This document shows, piece after piece, positions 8,583-17,880 of a stretch of DNA of 64,000 nucleotides. Source of the stretch: Algoriphagus formosus (lineage in GTDB: Bacteria; Bacteroidota; Bacteroidia; Cytophagales; Cyclobacteriaceae); the NCBI RefSeq assembly GCF_002807035.1, contig NZ_NIUC01000001.1, positions 1,116,001 through 1,180,000 of the forward strand, in the 5' to 3' direction. How positions within the stretch are numbered: position 1 is the first letter of the stretch; the number at the start of each line of letters is the position of its first letter. A model generated the notes under the pieces. That model had not been told where the DNA came from. It made no database searches and was given only the letters and a program-made list of their open reading frames with translations. Position numbers and translations under genes: made by a program.

Positions 8583-9482
8583 TCACCCTTTTCGATACTG
8601 CGTAGGAGTTAAAGATACATGCTTTTTGAAGAAATTGTTGAAATGAGTGACTTCAGTAAAACCTAACCCATAGGCAATTTCGGATACATTCCAGCTACTT
8701 TGCTTCAATAGAATTTTGGATTCCTGAAGGACCCGATCTGCTATCAGCTGAGAGGTCGTTTTCCCGGTCATTTCTTTAACAGCCCGATTGAGGTGATTGA
8801 CATGAATATTGAGTTGTTCAGCAAAATCTGAAGGGCTTCTAATGCCTATGGACTGGTGGGTTTCATCGATGGGGAATTGTCTTTCCAGCAGTTCCAAAAA
8901 GATTGAAGCGATTCTCAGAGAAGCGTTTCCATGCTGGGTTTTTTGGATTTCTGCGGGCTGGAGTTTCATTCCAAAATGGATTAGCTCAAAAATCAGAGCC
9001 CGAAGGGCATCGTATTTGTATTTGTATTCGGAATTGAATTCAGCTTCCATCTTTTCAAAAATTCGCTCCACTTCTATCACTTCCTCATCTTCAAGTTCAA
9101 ATACGTGAATTCCATTTGGATGAAACACCTCGTACTGCTGAATTTGCCCAAAGTTCATCAAGAAATGAGGATTAAAAATGCAGTAGATTCCTTGAGTATC
9201 TCGGGCTAGGTTATCCCATTTATAGGGGACCAAGGGGTTAGAAAAGGAAAGGGCCTGCTTTTTAACTTCATAGACACGGTCAGCGTAATGGACAGTGCCT
9301 GGCCCTTTAACAAGCATGATCTTGTAAAAATCCCGCTTTCTGTAAGGAACAGCCTTCATTTTCCCTTCTAAGTAGGGTTCAAGCCGGAAAATATTAAAAT
9401 GACCTATTTCCGAAGCAAGACTTTCCGGAATCCAATTAAATTTTCGCTTATAAAATTCTTCCAGGCTTTCGTTGTTGTCCAT
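8583..9482 (-). CDS. AraC-family transcriptional regulator
   Basis: A 299-residue regulator. The N-terminal 180 residues form a cupin-like sensing domain with no recognisable ligand signature. The last 100 residues carry two helix-turn-helix segments (FAEQLNIHVNHLNRAVK and SEIAYGLGFTEVTHFNNFFKK) and the usual ending LTPTQYRKG. It is transcribed alone, 66 bp upstream of moaA on the same strand, so it could read into the moa genes. A nested inverted repeat sits 47-86 bp upstream of its start. The target is unknown. Confidence 0.9.
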   Translation of the reverse strand: MDNNESLEEFYKRKFNWIPESLASEIGHFNIFRLEPYLEGKMKAVPYRKRDFYKIMLVKGPGTVHYADRVYEVKKQALSFSNPLVPYKWDNLARDTQGIYCIFNPHFLMNFGQIQQYEVFHPNGIHVFELEDEEVIEVERIFEKMEAEFNSEYKYKYDALRALIFELIHFGMKLQPAEIQKTQHGNASLRIASIFLELLERQFPIDETHQSIGIRSPSDFAEQLNIHVNHLNRAVKEMTGKTTSQLIADRVLQESKILLKQSSWNVSEIAYGLGFTEVTHFNNFFKKHVSLTPTQYRKG

Positions 9483-9948
9483 CGGGTTACTTTTTGGCTG
9501 AAAATGAATTGCTAAACTTATACAATAGACTCAAGTACCCAATTAAATAATATTCGAAGTACTTGAGTAATTTGATTTAGCATAATGATTTTTCAAACTG
9601 AAGATAAATTAAATATTAAGTAATTGATAATCAATACTTAAGGACTCCAAGATATCATTAATTTTTAATAAAAATAATGGAATTGACTATAAGTAAATAA
9701 GTAAAATCAAGCTACAAATATCTCGGTTTAGGCACCTAGCATAACAACTAATTTCAAATCAAAACTTATGTAATTCAAACAATTATAGAAAAAGAATTTT
9801 CACCAATTCTTGAAATCAAAAAAAACCTAAACCAAAACAGAAAGGGGTAGTATTAATCTTCTTTGAATTATTACCTATCATTTGGAAAGCTTTCAAAACA
9901 TTAGTAAGGAATTCATGTTTTGTATTATGAAATTAAACCCCTTACGTA
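9483..9948. other. AT-rich 466-bp divergent intergenic region
   Basis: This gap separates the minus-strand AraC gene from the plus-strand fasciclin gene. It holds the inverted repeat at 9529-9568 near the AraC start. I see no other ordered repeat, no small gene and no clear TAnnTTTG element. It should contain promoters for both neighbours. Confidence 0.5.
9529..9568. promoter_or_regulatory. Perfect 10-bp inverted repeat upstream of the AraC gene (possible operator)
   Basis: ACTCAAGTAC at 9529-9538 is followed after 20 bp by its exact complement GTACTTGAGT at 9559-9568. A second, outer pair flanks it (TGCTAAA at 9510-9516 and TTTAGCA at 9576-9582). No T-run follows, so it is not a terminator. 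It may be a regulator binding site or a structured leader. Confidence 0.4.
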
Positions 9949-10491
9949 ATGAAAATGAACAAAATTACGGCATTTGCCGCCACCTTCCTTGCTTTGGGCC
10001 TATGGACAGCCTGTAGTGCACCAAAAGAAGAGACCACAGAAGAAACAGTGATGGAAACTGTAGAAGAAGCGCCAGCTCCATCCAATACCGTAGTAGATAT
10101 CGCCATTGGTTCTCCTGATCACACGACTTTAGTAGCCGCAGTACAGGCCGCTGGTTTGGTGGAGACACTTAGTGGAGAAGGACCGTTTACGGTATTTGCT
10201 CCTACTAACGCTGCTTTCGAAGCACTTCCTGCTGGAACTGTTGAAGGATTATTGGAGCCAGAGAGCAAAGAAGCCTTAACTGGAATCCTTACCTACCATG
10301 TAGTATCAGGTAATGTAATGTCTGGTGATCTAAGCGATGGACAAGAAGTAACAACACTTAACGGTCAAACGCTAACTGTCTCTATCCAAGATGGAAAAGT
10401 AATGATCGGAGGAGCAACTGTTGTAGCCGCTGACCTTGCAGGAACAAACGGTGTGGTACACGTGATCGACACTGTACTTCTACCAGAGTAA
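9949..10491 (+). CDS. Fasciclin-domain lipoprotein
   Basis: A 180-residue protein with a lipoprotein signal (Cys22 in TACSAP), a Glu/Thr-rich linker to about residue 48 and one fasciclin (FAS1) domain. The FAS1 marks are clear: PFTVFAPTNAAFEALP, the YHVVSG H2 box and the final NGVVHVIDTVLLP. FAS1 domains mediate adhesion or matrix contacts, so a cell-surface role is likely. It is a single gene ending in a strong terminator at 10516-10546. Confidence 0.93.
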   Translation: MKMNKITAFAATFLALGLWTACSAPKEETTEETVMETVEEAPAPSNTVVDIAIGSPDHTTLVAAVQAAGLVETLSGEGPFTVFAPTNAAFEALPAGTVEGLLEPESKEALTGILTYHVVSGNVMSGDLSDGQEVTTLNGQTLTVSIQDGKVMIGGATVVAADLAGTNGVVHVIDTVLLPE

Positions 10492-10515
10492 ACTCATAGA
10501 ATCCAAAATGATCAG

Positions 10516-10546
10516 AAAGCCGACTCGGATAAGTTGGCTTTTTTTA
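10516..10546 (+). terminator. Intrinsic terminator after the fasciclin gene
   Basis: Arms AAAGCCGACT (10516-10525) and AGTTGGCTTT (10532-10541) pair with one G-T wobble around a 6-base loop and are followed by a T-run. It lies 25 bp past the stop codon. Confidence 0.85.
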
Positions 10547-10645
10547 TGCTGTTTGATTTTTATAGGTATTGGTTTGAAAAATGTATCTTTTTCAGCAATT
10601 ATCAGTTGATTTTTGTATTCTAATTCTCCCAAAATCATTTTGACC

Positions 10646-11098
10646 ATGAAAAAAGCCACACTATTTCTCCTCGTTCTTATTTCGTTCATAAACTTCACTT
10701 ACGGACAGTCTTCACAAACTGAAAATGAAGTTCTCGAGCTATCCATGCTCAAATGGAAATGGATGGCTGAAAAGGATGTGGACCAGTTGGAAAAGCTCTT
10801 TGATCCCCAGGCTAAATTTGTGCACATGAGTGGCACCTGGACTACTCCAAGAGAATTAGAAATAATCGAATCGGGAAGCATATGGTACAAAAATGCAGAG
10901 GTGCATGATTCAGCAGTTGAATTGTTTGGAAACACTGCTGTGGTTTGGAATAGAATTACCCTCACGGCCTTTGTCCGAGGTAGTGATGTAATTACCGAGT
11001 TCACCGTTACTGAAGTATACCAAAAGCAAGACAGTGACTGGAAAATGCTCGCATTGACCTTTAGCAGTGTACGGGATACTCATCAAATTGAGAAGTAG
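10646..11098 (+). CDS. Secreted DUF4440/SnoaL-like (NTF2-fold) protein
   Basis: A 150-residue protein with a cleavable signal peptide (ending about FTYG/QSS) and a single NTF2-like domain of the DUF4440 type: the N-terminal helix (LKWKWMAEKDVDQLEKLFDP), the VHMSG strand and the closing DWKMLALTFSSV. Such domains bind small molecules or act as minor subunits; no catalytic residue can be assigned. The ATG at 10646 is preferred over an upstream TTG at 10613 because it starts the signal peptide. It is 75 bp before the Mo-hydroxylase operon and on the same strand, so it may be cotranscribed. Confidence 0.8.
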   Translation: MKKATLFLLVLISFINFTYGQSSQTENEVLELSMLKWKWMAEKDVDQLEKLFDPQAKFVHMSGTWTTPRELEIIESGSIWYKNAEVHDSAVELFGNTAVVWNRITLTAFVRGSDVITEFTVTEVYQKQDSDWKMLALTFSSVRDTHQIEK

Positions 11099-11172
11099 GC
11101 GAACAGTTTATTTGAATTCAGTAAGAACTAGCCCACAATAAATCATTAACTTGAGTATCAAATTTTAGAATT

Positions 11173-11631
11173 ATGGCTTTATTCAACCTGACAATCAACG
11201 GAATATCCAAGCAAGTAGATGTGGACCCAAGCACTCCCATTCTTTGGGTTTTGCGAGACCATTTGGATTTGGTAGGCACCAAATTTGGCTGCGGCATCGC
11301 ACAGTGTGGAGCCTGTACCATCCATTTGGACGGAAATGCAGTTCGCTCTTGCCAATTGCCTGTTTCTGCAGCAGAAGGGGCATCGATTACCACCATCGAA
11401 GGTCTTTCTGAAAAGGGAGATCATCCAGTCCAACAGGCTTGGATGGAGCATGATGTACCACAATGCGGCTATTGTCAGGCAGGACAGATTATGACAGCCG
11501 CTGCTTTGCTTCAGCAAAATCCTAACCCTTCCGACGATGAGATCGAAAATGCCATGAACGGTAATATCTGCCGCTGCGGAACTTATCTCAGAATCAAAGC
11601 TGCCGTGAAAACTGCCGCACAAAACCTTTAA
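11173..11631 (+). CDS. Molybdenum hydroxylase [2Fe-2S] subunit (IorA/CoxS type)
   Basis: A 152-residue iron-sulfur subunit with two clusters. The plant-type ferredoxin motif is CGIAQCGAC followed by VRSC, and the C-terminal four-helix domain carries CGYC and CRC. It passes electrons between the Mo site of the partner subunit at 11644-13908 and an acceptor, probably a cytochrome c as in IorAB-type enzymes that lack a FAD subunit. It has no signal peptide of its own, so it probably crosses the membrane folded with its Tat-bearing partner. The gap to the next gene is 12 bp. Confidence 0.92.
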   Translation: MALFNLTINGISKQVDVDPSTPILWVLRDHLDLVGTKFGCGIAQCGACTIHLDGNAVRSCQLPVSAAEGASITTIEGLSEKGDHPVQQAWMEHDVPQCGYCQAGQIMTAAALLQQNPNPSDDEIENAMNGNICRCGTYLRIKAAVKTAAQNL

Positions 11632-11643
11632 TCCTGAATCGCC

Positions 11644-13908
11644 ATGGCAACTTTAGATAAAAAATTAGACCGAAGATCCTTTTTGAAAGTCTCTGCCCTA
11701 GCAGGTGGCGGGATGATGCTCAGCTTTAGCTGGTTGGCGGGGTGTAAGCCAACAGCAGAGGAAGCAATGGGCTTACCCAAGGAGTGGTTTGAACTGAACA
11801 GCTATATCAAAATCGGAGAAAATGGGGCTGTAACGCTCTTCTCTCCCAATCCAGAATTTGGTTCCAATGTCAAAACCTCCATGCCGATGATTTTGGCTGA
11901 GGAATTGGATACCGATTGGAAAAATGTCTTTGTAGAGCAGGCTGACTTTTATCCTGAAAGATTTGACAGACAATTCACCGGTGGAAGTCAGGGAATCCGA
12001 CAAGGTTGGACTCCACTGCGCACAGCAGGTGCAACTGCCAGAGCTATATTGATTGCTGCTGCCGCACAAACCTGGAATGTCCCTGTTTCCGAAATCACCA
12101 CTTCAGCTGGAATGATTGAGCACAAAAACAGTGGTAAGAAGGCTCATTATGGGGAAATGGCAAGTCTTGCTGCCACCTTGGAAGTCCCTGAGGAAGTCTC
12201 CTTGAAAGACATCAAAGACTTCACCATTATCGGAAATTCGAAGCGAAATGTAGATGTAGAAAAAATCGTGAGTGGAAAGCCGCTTTTTGGTATTGACCAC
12301 AAAGTAGAGGGAATGAAATATGCAGCAATCGTCCACCCTCCGGCTTTTGGGATGCGGCTAAAATCCTTTGATAAAAGCTCCGTAAGTGGAATGCCTGGAA
12401 TCTTGGATGTTTTCGAAGTAAAGGTATTCAAGGACGATTATCAGCGAAACTTTTTTGACACAACGACTTTCCCTGAAATCGTAGCCATCGTAGGAAACTC
12501 CACCTGGGAGGTAATGCAAGCCAAGAAAAACCTAGCAGTAGAATGGGAAAATGCGCCCGAATCTTCCTTCGAGATGGCTGGATTTGGAGGACGTGGAAGC
12601 TCCAAAATGACCGTTCCTGCAGGATTGGAAAACACAAGCAGCCATAAAGAACGAATGGCTGAGTACATCCAAAAACCCGGAACAGTTGTCCGAAAGGATG
12701 GAGACCCAGAAGGAGCCTTTAAGAAAGCTGCAAAAATCCTTGAAAAAACCTACACAGCTCCATTTCTGGCTCACAATACCATGGAGCCTATGAATTGCTT
12801 TGCTGATGTCAAAGCAGATCAAGCCATGATTTACGGACCTACTCAAGCACCAGAATTTATAATGAATACGCTTTCGAGTAGCTTAGAAATGCCCAAGGAA
12901 AAAATACAGATCAATCTGGCCCGAATGGGGGGAGGTTTTGGAAGAAGGGCCTATTCTCACCACATGGTAGAAGCTGCTTTGATTTCTCAAAAAATCCAAG
13001 CTCCAGTCAAAATGGTGTATACACGGGAAGATGATATGACTGCAGGAGTCTATCGCCCCACGTATTCAGCGACTTATCGCGCAGCTTTGGATGAAAACAA
13101 TAATCTATTGGCTCTTCATGTCAAAGCAGGGGGAATTCCTGAAACTCCTCTCCATGCAAACCGATTCCCCGCGGGTGCCATCGACAATTATATGGCTGAG
13201 GCTTGGGATATCCCTTCCAACATTACCATAGGTGCTTTCCGAGCTCCCAGATCCAATTTTATTGCGGCAGCGGAGCAGAGTTTCTTGGACGAACTCGCCG
13301 AGGTCATGGGTAAGGATCCTATTGAATATAGATTGGAATTGCTCAAACGAGCCGAAACCAATCCTGTCGGACAAAACAATGACTATGACCCTAAACGCTA
13401 TGCGGGAGTTTTAGAGCTCGTAAGGGAAAAATCGAATTGGAATACGCCTGCGCCAGGAGTTCATCGTGGGGTTTCGGCTTATTTCTGCCATAATTCTTAT
13501 GTGGCTGAGGTGGTGGATACCGTGATCAAAGATTCTAAACCTGTTGTCGAAAAAGTCTTCGCCGCAGTGGATTGTGGGATTGTAATCAATCCGGATGCAG
13601 CCATCAATATGGGTGAGGGTGCAATCATCGATGGAATCGGTAATGCCTTTTTCGGAGAATTAAGCTTTGAAAATGGGGTTCCGAATAAGACCAATTTTGA
13701 TCGGTATCGGATGATCCGGCAAAAAGAATCTCCCAAATCCATCGAAGTGCACTTCGTGGATAGCAAGGAAGACCCGACCGGGCTGGGAGAACCCTTCTTC
13801 CCTCCTGTTTTTGCAGCTTTGGCTAATTCACTTTATAAGGCCACGGGAAAGCGCTATTACGATCAGCCTTTTGCACCTCAATTGGAAATGCAAAATCTAA
13901 AAATGTAG
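11644..13908 (+). CDS. Molybdenum hydroxylase large subunit (isoquinoline 1-oxidoreductase beta-like), Tat-exported
   Basis: A 754-residue Mo-cofactor subunit of the xanthine oxidase family, IorB type (two halves, no FAD domain). The N-terminus has a twin-arginine signal, DRRSFLKVSALAGGG, followed by AGCKP, so it may even be a Tat lipoprotein. Cofactor-contact segments include MGGGFGRRAY, and the catalytic glutamate lies in the late GLGEPFFPP motif. It oxidises an aldehyde or N-heterocycle; the substrate is not evident. The cofactor genes at 2307-8516 lie close by. It ends before a strong terminator. Confidence 0.92.
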   Translation: MATLDKKLDRRSFLKVSALAGGGMMLSFSWLAGCKPTAEEAMGLPKEWFELNSYIKIGENGAVTLFSPNPEFGSNVKTSMPMILAEELDTDWKNVFVEQADFYPERFDRQFTGGSQGIRQGWTPLRTAGATARAILIAAAAQTWNVPVSEITTSAGMIEHKNSGKKAHYGEMASLAATLEVPEEVSLKDIKDFTIIGNSKRNVDVEKIVSGKPLFGIDHKVEGMKYAAIVHPPAFGMRLKSFDKSSVSGMPGILDVFEVKVFKDDYQRNFFDTTTFPEIVAIVGNSTWEVMQAKKNLAVEWENAPESSFEMAGFGGRGSSKMTVPAGLENTSSHKERMAEYIQKPGTVVRKDGDPEGAFKKAAKILEKTYTAPFLAHNTMEPMNCFADVKADQAMIYGPTQAPEFIMNTLSSSLEMPKEKIQINLARMGGGFGRRAYSHHMVEAALISQKIQAPVKMVYTREDDMTAGVYRPTYSATYRAALDENNNLLALHVKAGGIPETPLHANRFPAGAIDNYMAEAWDIPSNITIGAFRAPRSNFIAAAEQSFLDELAEVMGKDPIEYRLELLKRAETNPVGQNNDYDPKRYAGVLELVREKSNWNTPAPGVHRGVSAYFCHNSYVAEVVDTVIKDSKPVVEKVFAAVDCGIVINPDAAINMGEGAIIDGIGNAFFGELSFENGVPNKTNFDRYRMIRQKESPKSIEVHFVDSKEDPTGLGEPFFPPVFAALANSLYKATGKRYYDQPFAPQLEMQNLKM

Positions 13909-13946
13909 AGTCTAGCATTTCCAAAATCGAAAAGAGACAAAATAGA

Positions 13947-13989
13947 AAACACCCAAAAATTAGCTTTGGAGCAAATTTTGGGTGTTTTT
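13947..13989 (+). terminator. Intrinsic terminator after the Mo-hydroxylase operon
   Basis: Inverted arms AAAACACCCAAAAATT and AATTTTGGGTGTTTT enclose a short loop and run into a T-tract. It lies 40-80 bp past the stop. Confidence 0.88.
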
Positions 13990-14068
13990 TTGGTTTATAC
14001 TTTCCAAAAACTCAAGGCATAAACATATTCAAAAGCGAATATTCTATTTTTATTGTAGATTCAATCCT

Positions 14069-15037
14069 ATGAAACTTATCTGGCTAGGGCCTATGCGTAA
14101 CATCTTTCCCATTATTTTCCTTTTCACATTCCTTTCCTCCTGTAATCAGGAGCAAGAAGGCTCAGGCGAAATGGAAAAAGAGTCTTTTGACTCATTTTTC
14201 ACCACCCAACTGGGAAAAACTTATCAACTAGCCGAGCCCTCTGAAAAGCTGATTAGCCAATATGAGGAAGCTAAAGCTAATTTTGAGGCTAATCCAGAGG
14301 ATGTAGAGTCGCTCATTTGGTATGGAAGGCGGACCGCCTACCTTGGGCAGTACAATCAGGCTATTGATATTTTTTCTCAAGGAATTGAGACCTTCCCAAA
14401 AGAACCAAAACTCTACCGTCATCGCGGACACCGCTATATTTCCATAAGGGAATTTGATAAAGCTATCGCCGATCTAGAAAAAGCTTCAGAACTCATCCAA
14501 GGAACTCCTAATGAAATCGAACCGGACGGTATGCCTAATGCGCTTAATATTCCAGTGAGCTCTCTTCATGGGAACATCTACTATCACTTAGGCCTAGCTT
14601 ATTATTTAATAGGGGAATATGAAAAGGCCTACGATGCCTATTTGAAATGCAGGGAAAGTGGATCCCATTACGACAATATTGTCTCCAGTACCCATTGGCT
14701 ATATATGATTCAGCAGCGAATGGGAAATCCTGCTAAAGCCGATTCACTTTTGGCACCCATCCATGCTGACTCCACAGTCATCGAGAATCAAAGCTATGCT
14801 GACCTCTGCAAACTATACAAAGGTTGGGTTCCGGTAGATTCACTCATACAGCAAGGACCTGGTGGCAATCCATCCAATGATGCGGTTCGGTATGGAGTAG
14901 CCAATTGGTATCTCTACAATGGGGACACTTCACGGGCCAAAAACATGATGGAAGGTCTCTTAGAGACGAATTCCTTCGCTTCCTTCGGCTACATTGCAGC
15001 TGAACAGGATTGGATCCGTATGTTTAACCAAAACTAA
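14069..15037 (+). CDS. TPR-repeat lipoprotein
   Basis: About 322 residues with a lipoprotein signal (FLSSC) and at least two tetratricopeptide repeats (YGRRTAYLGQYNQAIDIF; YRHRGHRYISIREFDKAIADL), plus a third near YHLGLAYYLIGEYEKAYDAY. TPRs mediate protein contacts; no specific partner is evident. Translation may start at ATG 14069 or at ATG 14093, the latter giving a more typical signal (17-residue lipoprotein leader). The frame continues upstream only to a GTG inside the terminator, which I reject. It is followed closely by the DUF2200 and oxidase genes. Confidence 0.82.
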   Translation: MKLIWLGPMRNIFPIIFLFTFLSSCNQEQEGSGEMEKESFDSFFTTQLGKTYQLAEPSEKLISQYEEAKANFEANPEDVESLIWYGRRTAYLGQYNQAIDIFSQGIETFPKEPKLYRHRGHRYISIREFDKAIADLEKASELIQGTPNEIEPDGMPNALNIPVSSLHGNIYYHLGLAYYLIGEYEKAYDAYLKCRESGSHYDNIVSSTHWLYMIQQRMGNPAKADSLLAPIHADSTVIENQSYADLCKLYKGWVPVDSLIQQGPGGNPSNDAVRYGVANWYLYNGDTSRAKNMMEGLLETNSFASFGYIAAEQDWIRMFNQN

Positions 15038-15043
15038 AAACCA

Positions 15044-15397
15044 ATGAATCCCGACGAAAGAATAGCTAAAATGACTTTTGGTTCGGTCTATCCTCACTAT
15101 GTAAATAAGGTTGAAAAGAAGGGACGCACTCAAGATGAATTGAATCAAGTGATATCATGGCTTACTGGCTTTTCTTCTTCAAAAATTCAGGAGCTGATTG
15201 ATAAAAAGGTCACTTTTACTAAGTTTTTCAAAGAGGCGCAACTCCATCCTAATGCCAACCAAATCAAGGGTGTGATCTGTGGATACATAGTCGAAGAAAT
15301 AGAAAATCCTTTGACCCAAAAAGTCAGGTACCTTGACAAATTGGTAGATGAATTAGCCAAAGGCAAAAAAATGGAAAAGATTCTAAGAAGCAGTTGA
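15044..15397 (+). CDS. DUF2200 domain protein
   Basis: A 117-residue cytosolic protein matching DUF2200 over its full length: the opening [22 protein letters not shown], then [12 protein letters not shown], the [19 protein letters not shown] block and the closing [19 protein letters not shown]. Function is unknown. It lies 6 bp after the TPR lipoprotein gene and its stop overlaps the start of the next gene. Confidence 0.9.
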   Translation: MNPDERIAKMTFGSVYPHYVNKVEKKGRTQDELNQVISWLTGFSSSKIQELIDKKVTFTKFFKEAQLHPNANQIKGVICGYIVEEIENPLTQKVRYLDKLVDELAKGKKMEKILRSS

Positions 15398-16380
15398 AAA
15401 GCTCCATCTCAAAATCACCCGAACAAACTAGAAAACAGTCGATAACCGTCATTGGATCTGGAATTATCGGTTTGACTTCGGCCATTGCATTGCAGGAGGC
15501 GGGATTTAGGGTACAGCTTTACGCCAAGGAGAAATTTGGACACACACTTTCCCATAAAGTGGGAGCTGTTTGGTTTCCATACACCATCGAACCAAAAAAG
15601 AAAACCGATCAATGGGCAGCTGTCAGCTACGAACGCTATAAGGAAGAGTCTGCCTATGCTGAGGGCGTCTCTATGATTCCATTTTTAAATTCCTATAAAG
15701 ACCTAAGCGAGGAAGAATGGGTAAAGCATTTGCCGCCTGGAACTGTACGAGAAGCCGCCTTATCGGAGCTGCCCAATGGCATGGAAAAAGGTCTGATCGC
15801 TGATGTACCTTTAGCCGAACCTCCCCGCTACCTTCCGTATTTATTCCGAAAGTTTTTAGAAAATGGAGGTGAATTTGAATTGAAAGAATTCAAAACCCTC
15901 GAGGACCTAGCTTCGCTGGATAACTGGGTGATCAATTGCACTGGCCTTGGTGCCAGAGAGCTCTGCAGAGACCAAAATCTACATCCCATGCGCGGACAGA
16001 TTTTACGTGCCGAAAAAATGAATATTCCTTCCTTTGCTGACCCTATCCGAAAAGGAGCTTTAACATACATTATCAATAGAAGCCAAGATTCCATCATTGG
16101 AGGAACTGATTATGAAGACGACTGGAACGAAGAGCAAGACCCTAAAGACACTCAATTAATTTTGGGACGATTGAAAAGCTTTGGCATCCAATCAAGTCCC
16201 CAAGTAATCGAAACACTAGTCGGACTAAGGCCGAAAAGAAAAGCAGTGCGTTTTGAGTTTGATGAAGAATTCCCTCAGATTTTTCACAATTATGGTCATG
16301 GAGGTGCTGGATTTACTGTAGCATGGGGCTGTGCTTTAGAATTAGCCGAAATCCTCCATCGCAAAATATCAGGGGAATAA
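15394..16380 (+). CDS. FAD-dependent D-amino-acid oxidase-like enzyme
   Basis: A 328-residue DAO-family flavoenzyme. The FAD motif GSGIIGL lies near the N-terminus (about residues 21-27), an [10 protein letters not shown] segment sits mid-protein, and the C-terminal [16 protein letters not shown] is the DAO signature. The overall pattern resembles D-amino-acid/D-aspartate oxidases, which deaminate D-amino acids to 2-oxo acids with H2O2. The start is a TTG at 15394 that shares TTGA with the DUF2200 stop; no ATG lies early enough to replace it, so coupled translation from a rare start is likely. Confidence 0.87.
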   Translation: MKSSISKSPEQTRKQSITVIGSGIIGLTSAIALQEAGFRVQLYAKEKFGHTLSHKVGAVWFPYTIEPKKKTDQWAAVSYERYKEESAYAEGVSMIPFLNSYKDLSEEEWVKHLPPGTVREAALSELPNGMEKGLIADVPLAEPPRYLPYLFRKFLENGGEFELKEFKTLEDLASLDNWVINCTGLGARELCRDQNLHPMRGQILRAEKMNIPSFADPIRKGALTYIINRSQDSIIGGTDYEDDWNEEQDPKDTQLILGRLKSFGIQSSPQVIETLVGLRPKRKAVRFEFDEEFPQIFHNYGHGGAGFTVAWGCALELAEILHRKISGE

Positions 16381-16470
16381 TGGATCCAAGGCTAGGTTTG
16401 AATGAACTGAATCTTGAAATATTTGCTTCTCTATTCGAACGAACATCAAAATTTTTATCTAGTAATTCGC

Positions 16471-17871
16471 ATGAATTCTAATTCTTCCAGTTCACAAGAA
16501 AAAAGAATCCTCCCCATCATCCTAGCTACAGCTATTTTCATGTTGATGCTAGATTCTACCATTTTGAATACCTCATTGCCAGCCATAGCTGAGGATCTCA
16601 ATGAGTCTCCACTGAATATGCAAAGTGCCATTATCAGCTACGTGCTGACTGTGGCTTTGCTGATGCCGATTAGTGGTTTTATGGCAGACCGATTTGGGAC
16701 AAAAAAAGTATTTATCGGCGCATTGGCTGTTTTTGCTTTGGGATCACTTTTTTGTTCCCTTTCACAAAACCTCAACCAACTAGTCATTTCAAGAGTCATC
16801 CAAGGTGTGGGAGGCAGCATGATGACTCCGGTGGGGAGACTGACATTGATAAAAACCTTCCCACGAAATGAGGTAGTAAGAGCCATGAATTTTGCCATCG
16901 TACCTGCTTTAATTGGTCCCATTTTAGGCCCTTTGGTGGGTGGATACATGGTTGATTATTTTTCCTGGCAATGGATTTTTCTGATCAATCTCCCCATTGC
17001 CTTTATAGGACTAATTCTCAGTTTGGTTTATTTACCGGATTATCATTCAGAAAATTCAGGTTTTGACTTAAAGGGATTCTTAATATTTGCCGGAGCGACT
17101 TTTACTTTATCTGTCTCTCTAGAACTGATGGGAAATGCAGTCCTGACCACTCCACTTCTTTTGGGATTAGTATTGGGATTCCTGCTACTCTATTTCTACT
17201 ACAGGCATGCACGGAAACGGGTAGAACCCATTTTTCCACTGGACTTATTTCAGGTAAGGACTTTTCGGGTTGGGATCGTAGGAAATCTAATTACTAGATT
17301 GGGAATCAGCTCAATCCCTCTTTTACTTCCTTTGATGATCCAAATTGGATATGGGAAATCTGCAGTCATCTCAGGCTGGATGGTGGCTCCTATGGCTGTC
17401 ACTGCTATGTTGGGAAAGTCTGTCGTGATGGGAATTCTGAATAGACTTGGCTATCGGCAAACCCTGATGATCAATACGCTGATTATTGGAGCATTGATAT
17501 GCAGCTTAGCTATTCCTGATGTGAAGCATTCTCTGTATTGGCATATACCCATTATTGCAGTATTGGGATTTTTCAATTCTATCCAATTTACTGCGATGAA
17601 CTCTATAGCCATTGCAGATTTGCGCCCTTACCATACGAGTAGCGGTAATTCTCTCCTCTCTGTCAATCAACAATTGGCAATTGGATTTGGAGTAGCTTTT
17701 GGCTTAGTGATTTTAAAGCTTTTCGAAGGAGATACAAGCCTGATTCAGAATGAAATCCACAATGCATTCCGCTATACCTTTTTGGTAATTGGAGGAATGA
17801 CAATGGTTTCAGCCTTTGTATTTGGAAGACTTCATGTAAGAGATGGTGACAACCTAAAACCGGCTCAATAA
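16471..17871 (+). CDS. MFS multidrug exporter (DHA2/EmrB-QacA type)
   Basis: A 466-residue inner-membrane protein with about 14 hydrophobic segments. It has the MFS loop motif GFMADRFGTKKVF between helices 2 and 3 and the DHA2 start LDSTILNTSLPAIAEDL. The motif C-like run PALIGPILGPLVGGYM of drug/proton antiporters is present. It probably exports hydrophobic compounds with proton exchange. ATG 16471 is preferred; a TTG at 16414 would add a hydrophilic tail. No membrane-fusion partner lies beside it. It converges with the serine-hydrolase gene. Confidence 0.9.
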   Translation: MNSNSSSSQEKRILPIILATAIFMLMLDSTILNTSLPAIAEDLNESPLNMQSAIISYVLTVALLMPISGFMADRFGTKKVFIGALAVFALGSLFCSLSQNLNQLVISRVIQGVGGSMMTPVGRLTLIKTFPRNEVVRAMNFAIVPALIGPILGPLVGGYMVDYFSWQWIFLINLPIAFIGLILSLVYLPDYHSENSGFDLKGFLIFAGATFTLSVSLELMGNAVLTTPLLLGLVLGFLLLYFYYRHARKRVEPIFPLDLFQVRTFRVGIVGNLITRLGISSIPLLLPLMIQIGYGKSAVISGWMVAPMAVTAMLGKSVVMGILNRLGYRQTLMINTLIIGALICSLAIPDVKHSLYWHIPIIAVLGFFNSIQFTAMNSIAIADLRPYHTSSGNSLLSVNQQLAIGFGVAFGLVILKLFEGDTSLIQNEIHNAFRYTFLVIGGMTMVSAFVFGRLHVRDGDNLKPAQ

Positions 17872-17880
17872 AAAGCCCAC

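Noticed and set aside
11179-11622. A 147-codon frame antisense to the [2Fe-2S] subunit
   Set aside because: It is the mirror of a strongly conserved iron-sulfur gene; the sequence is explained by the sense strand.
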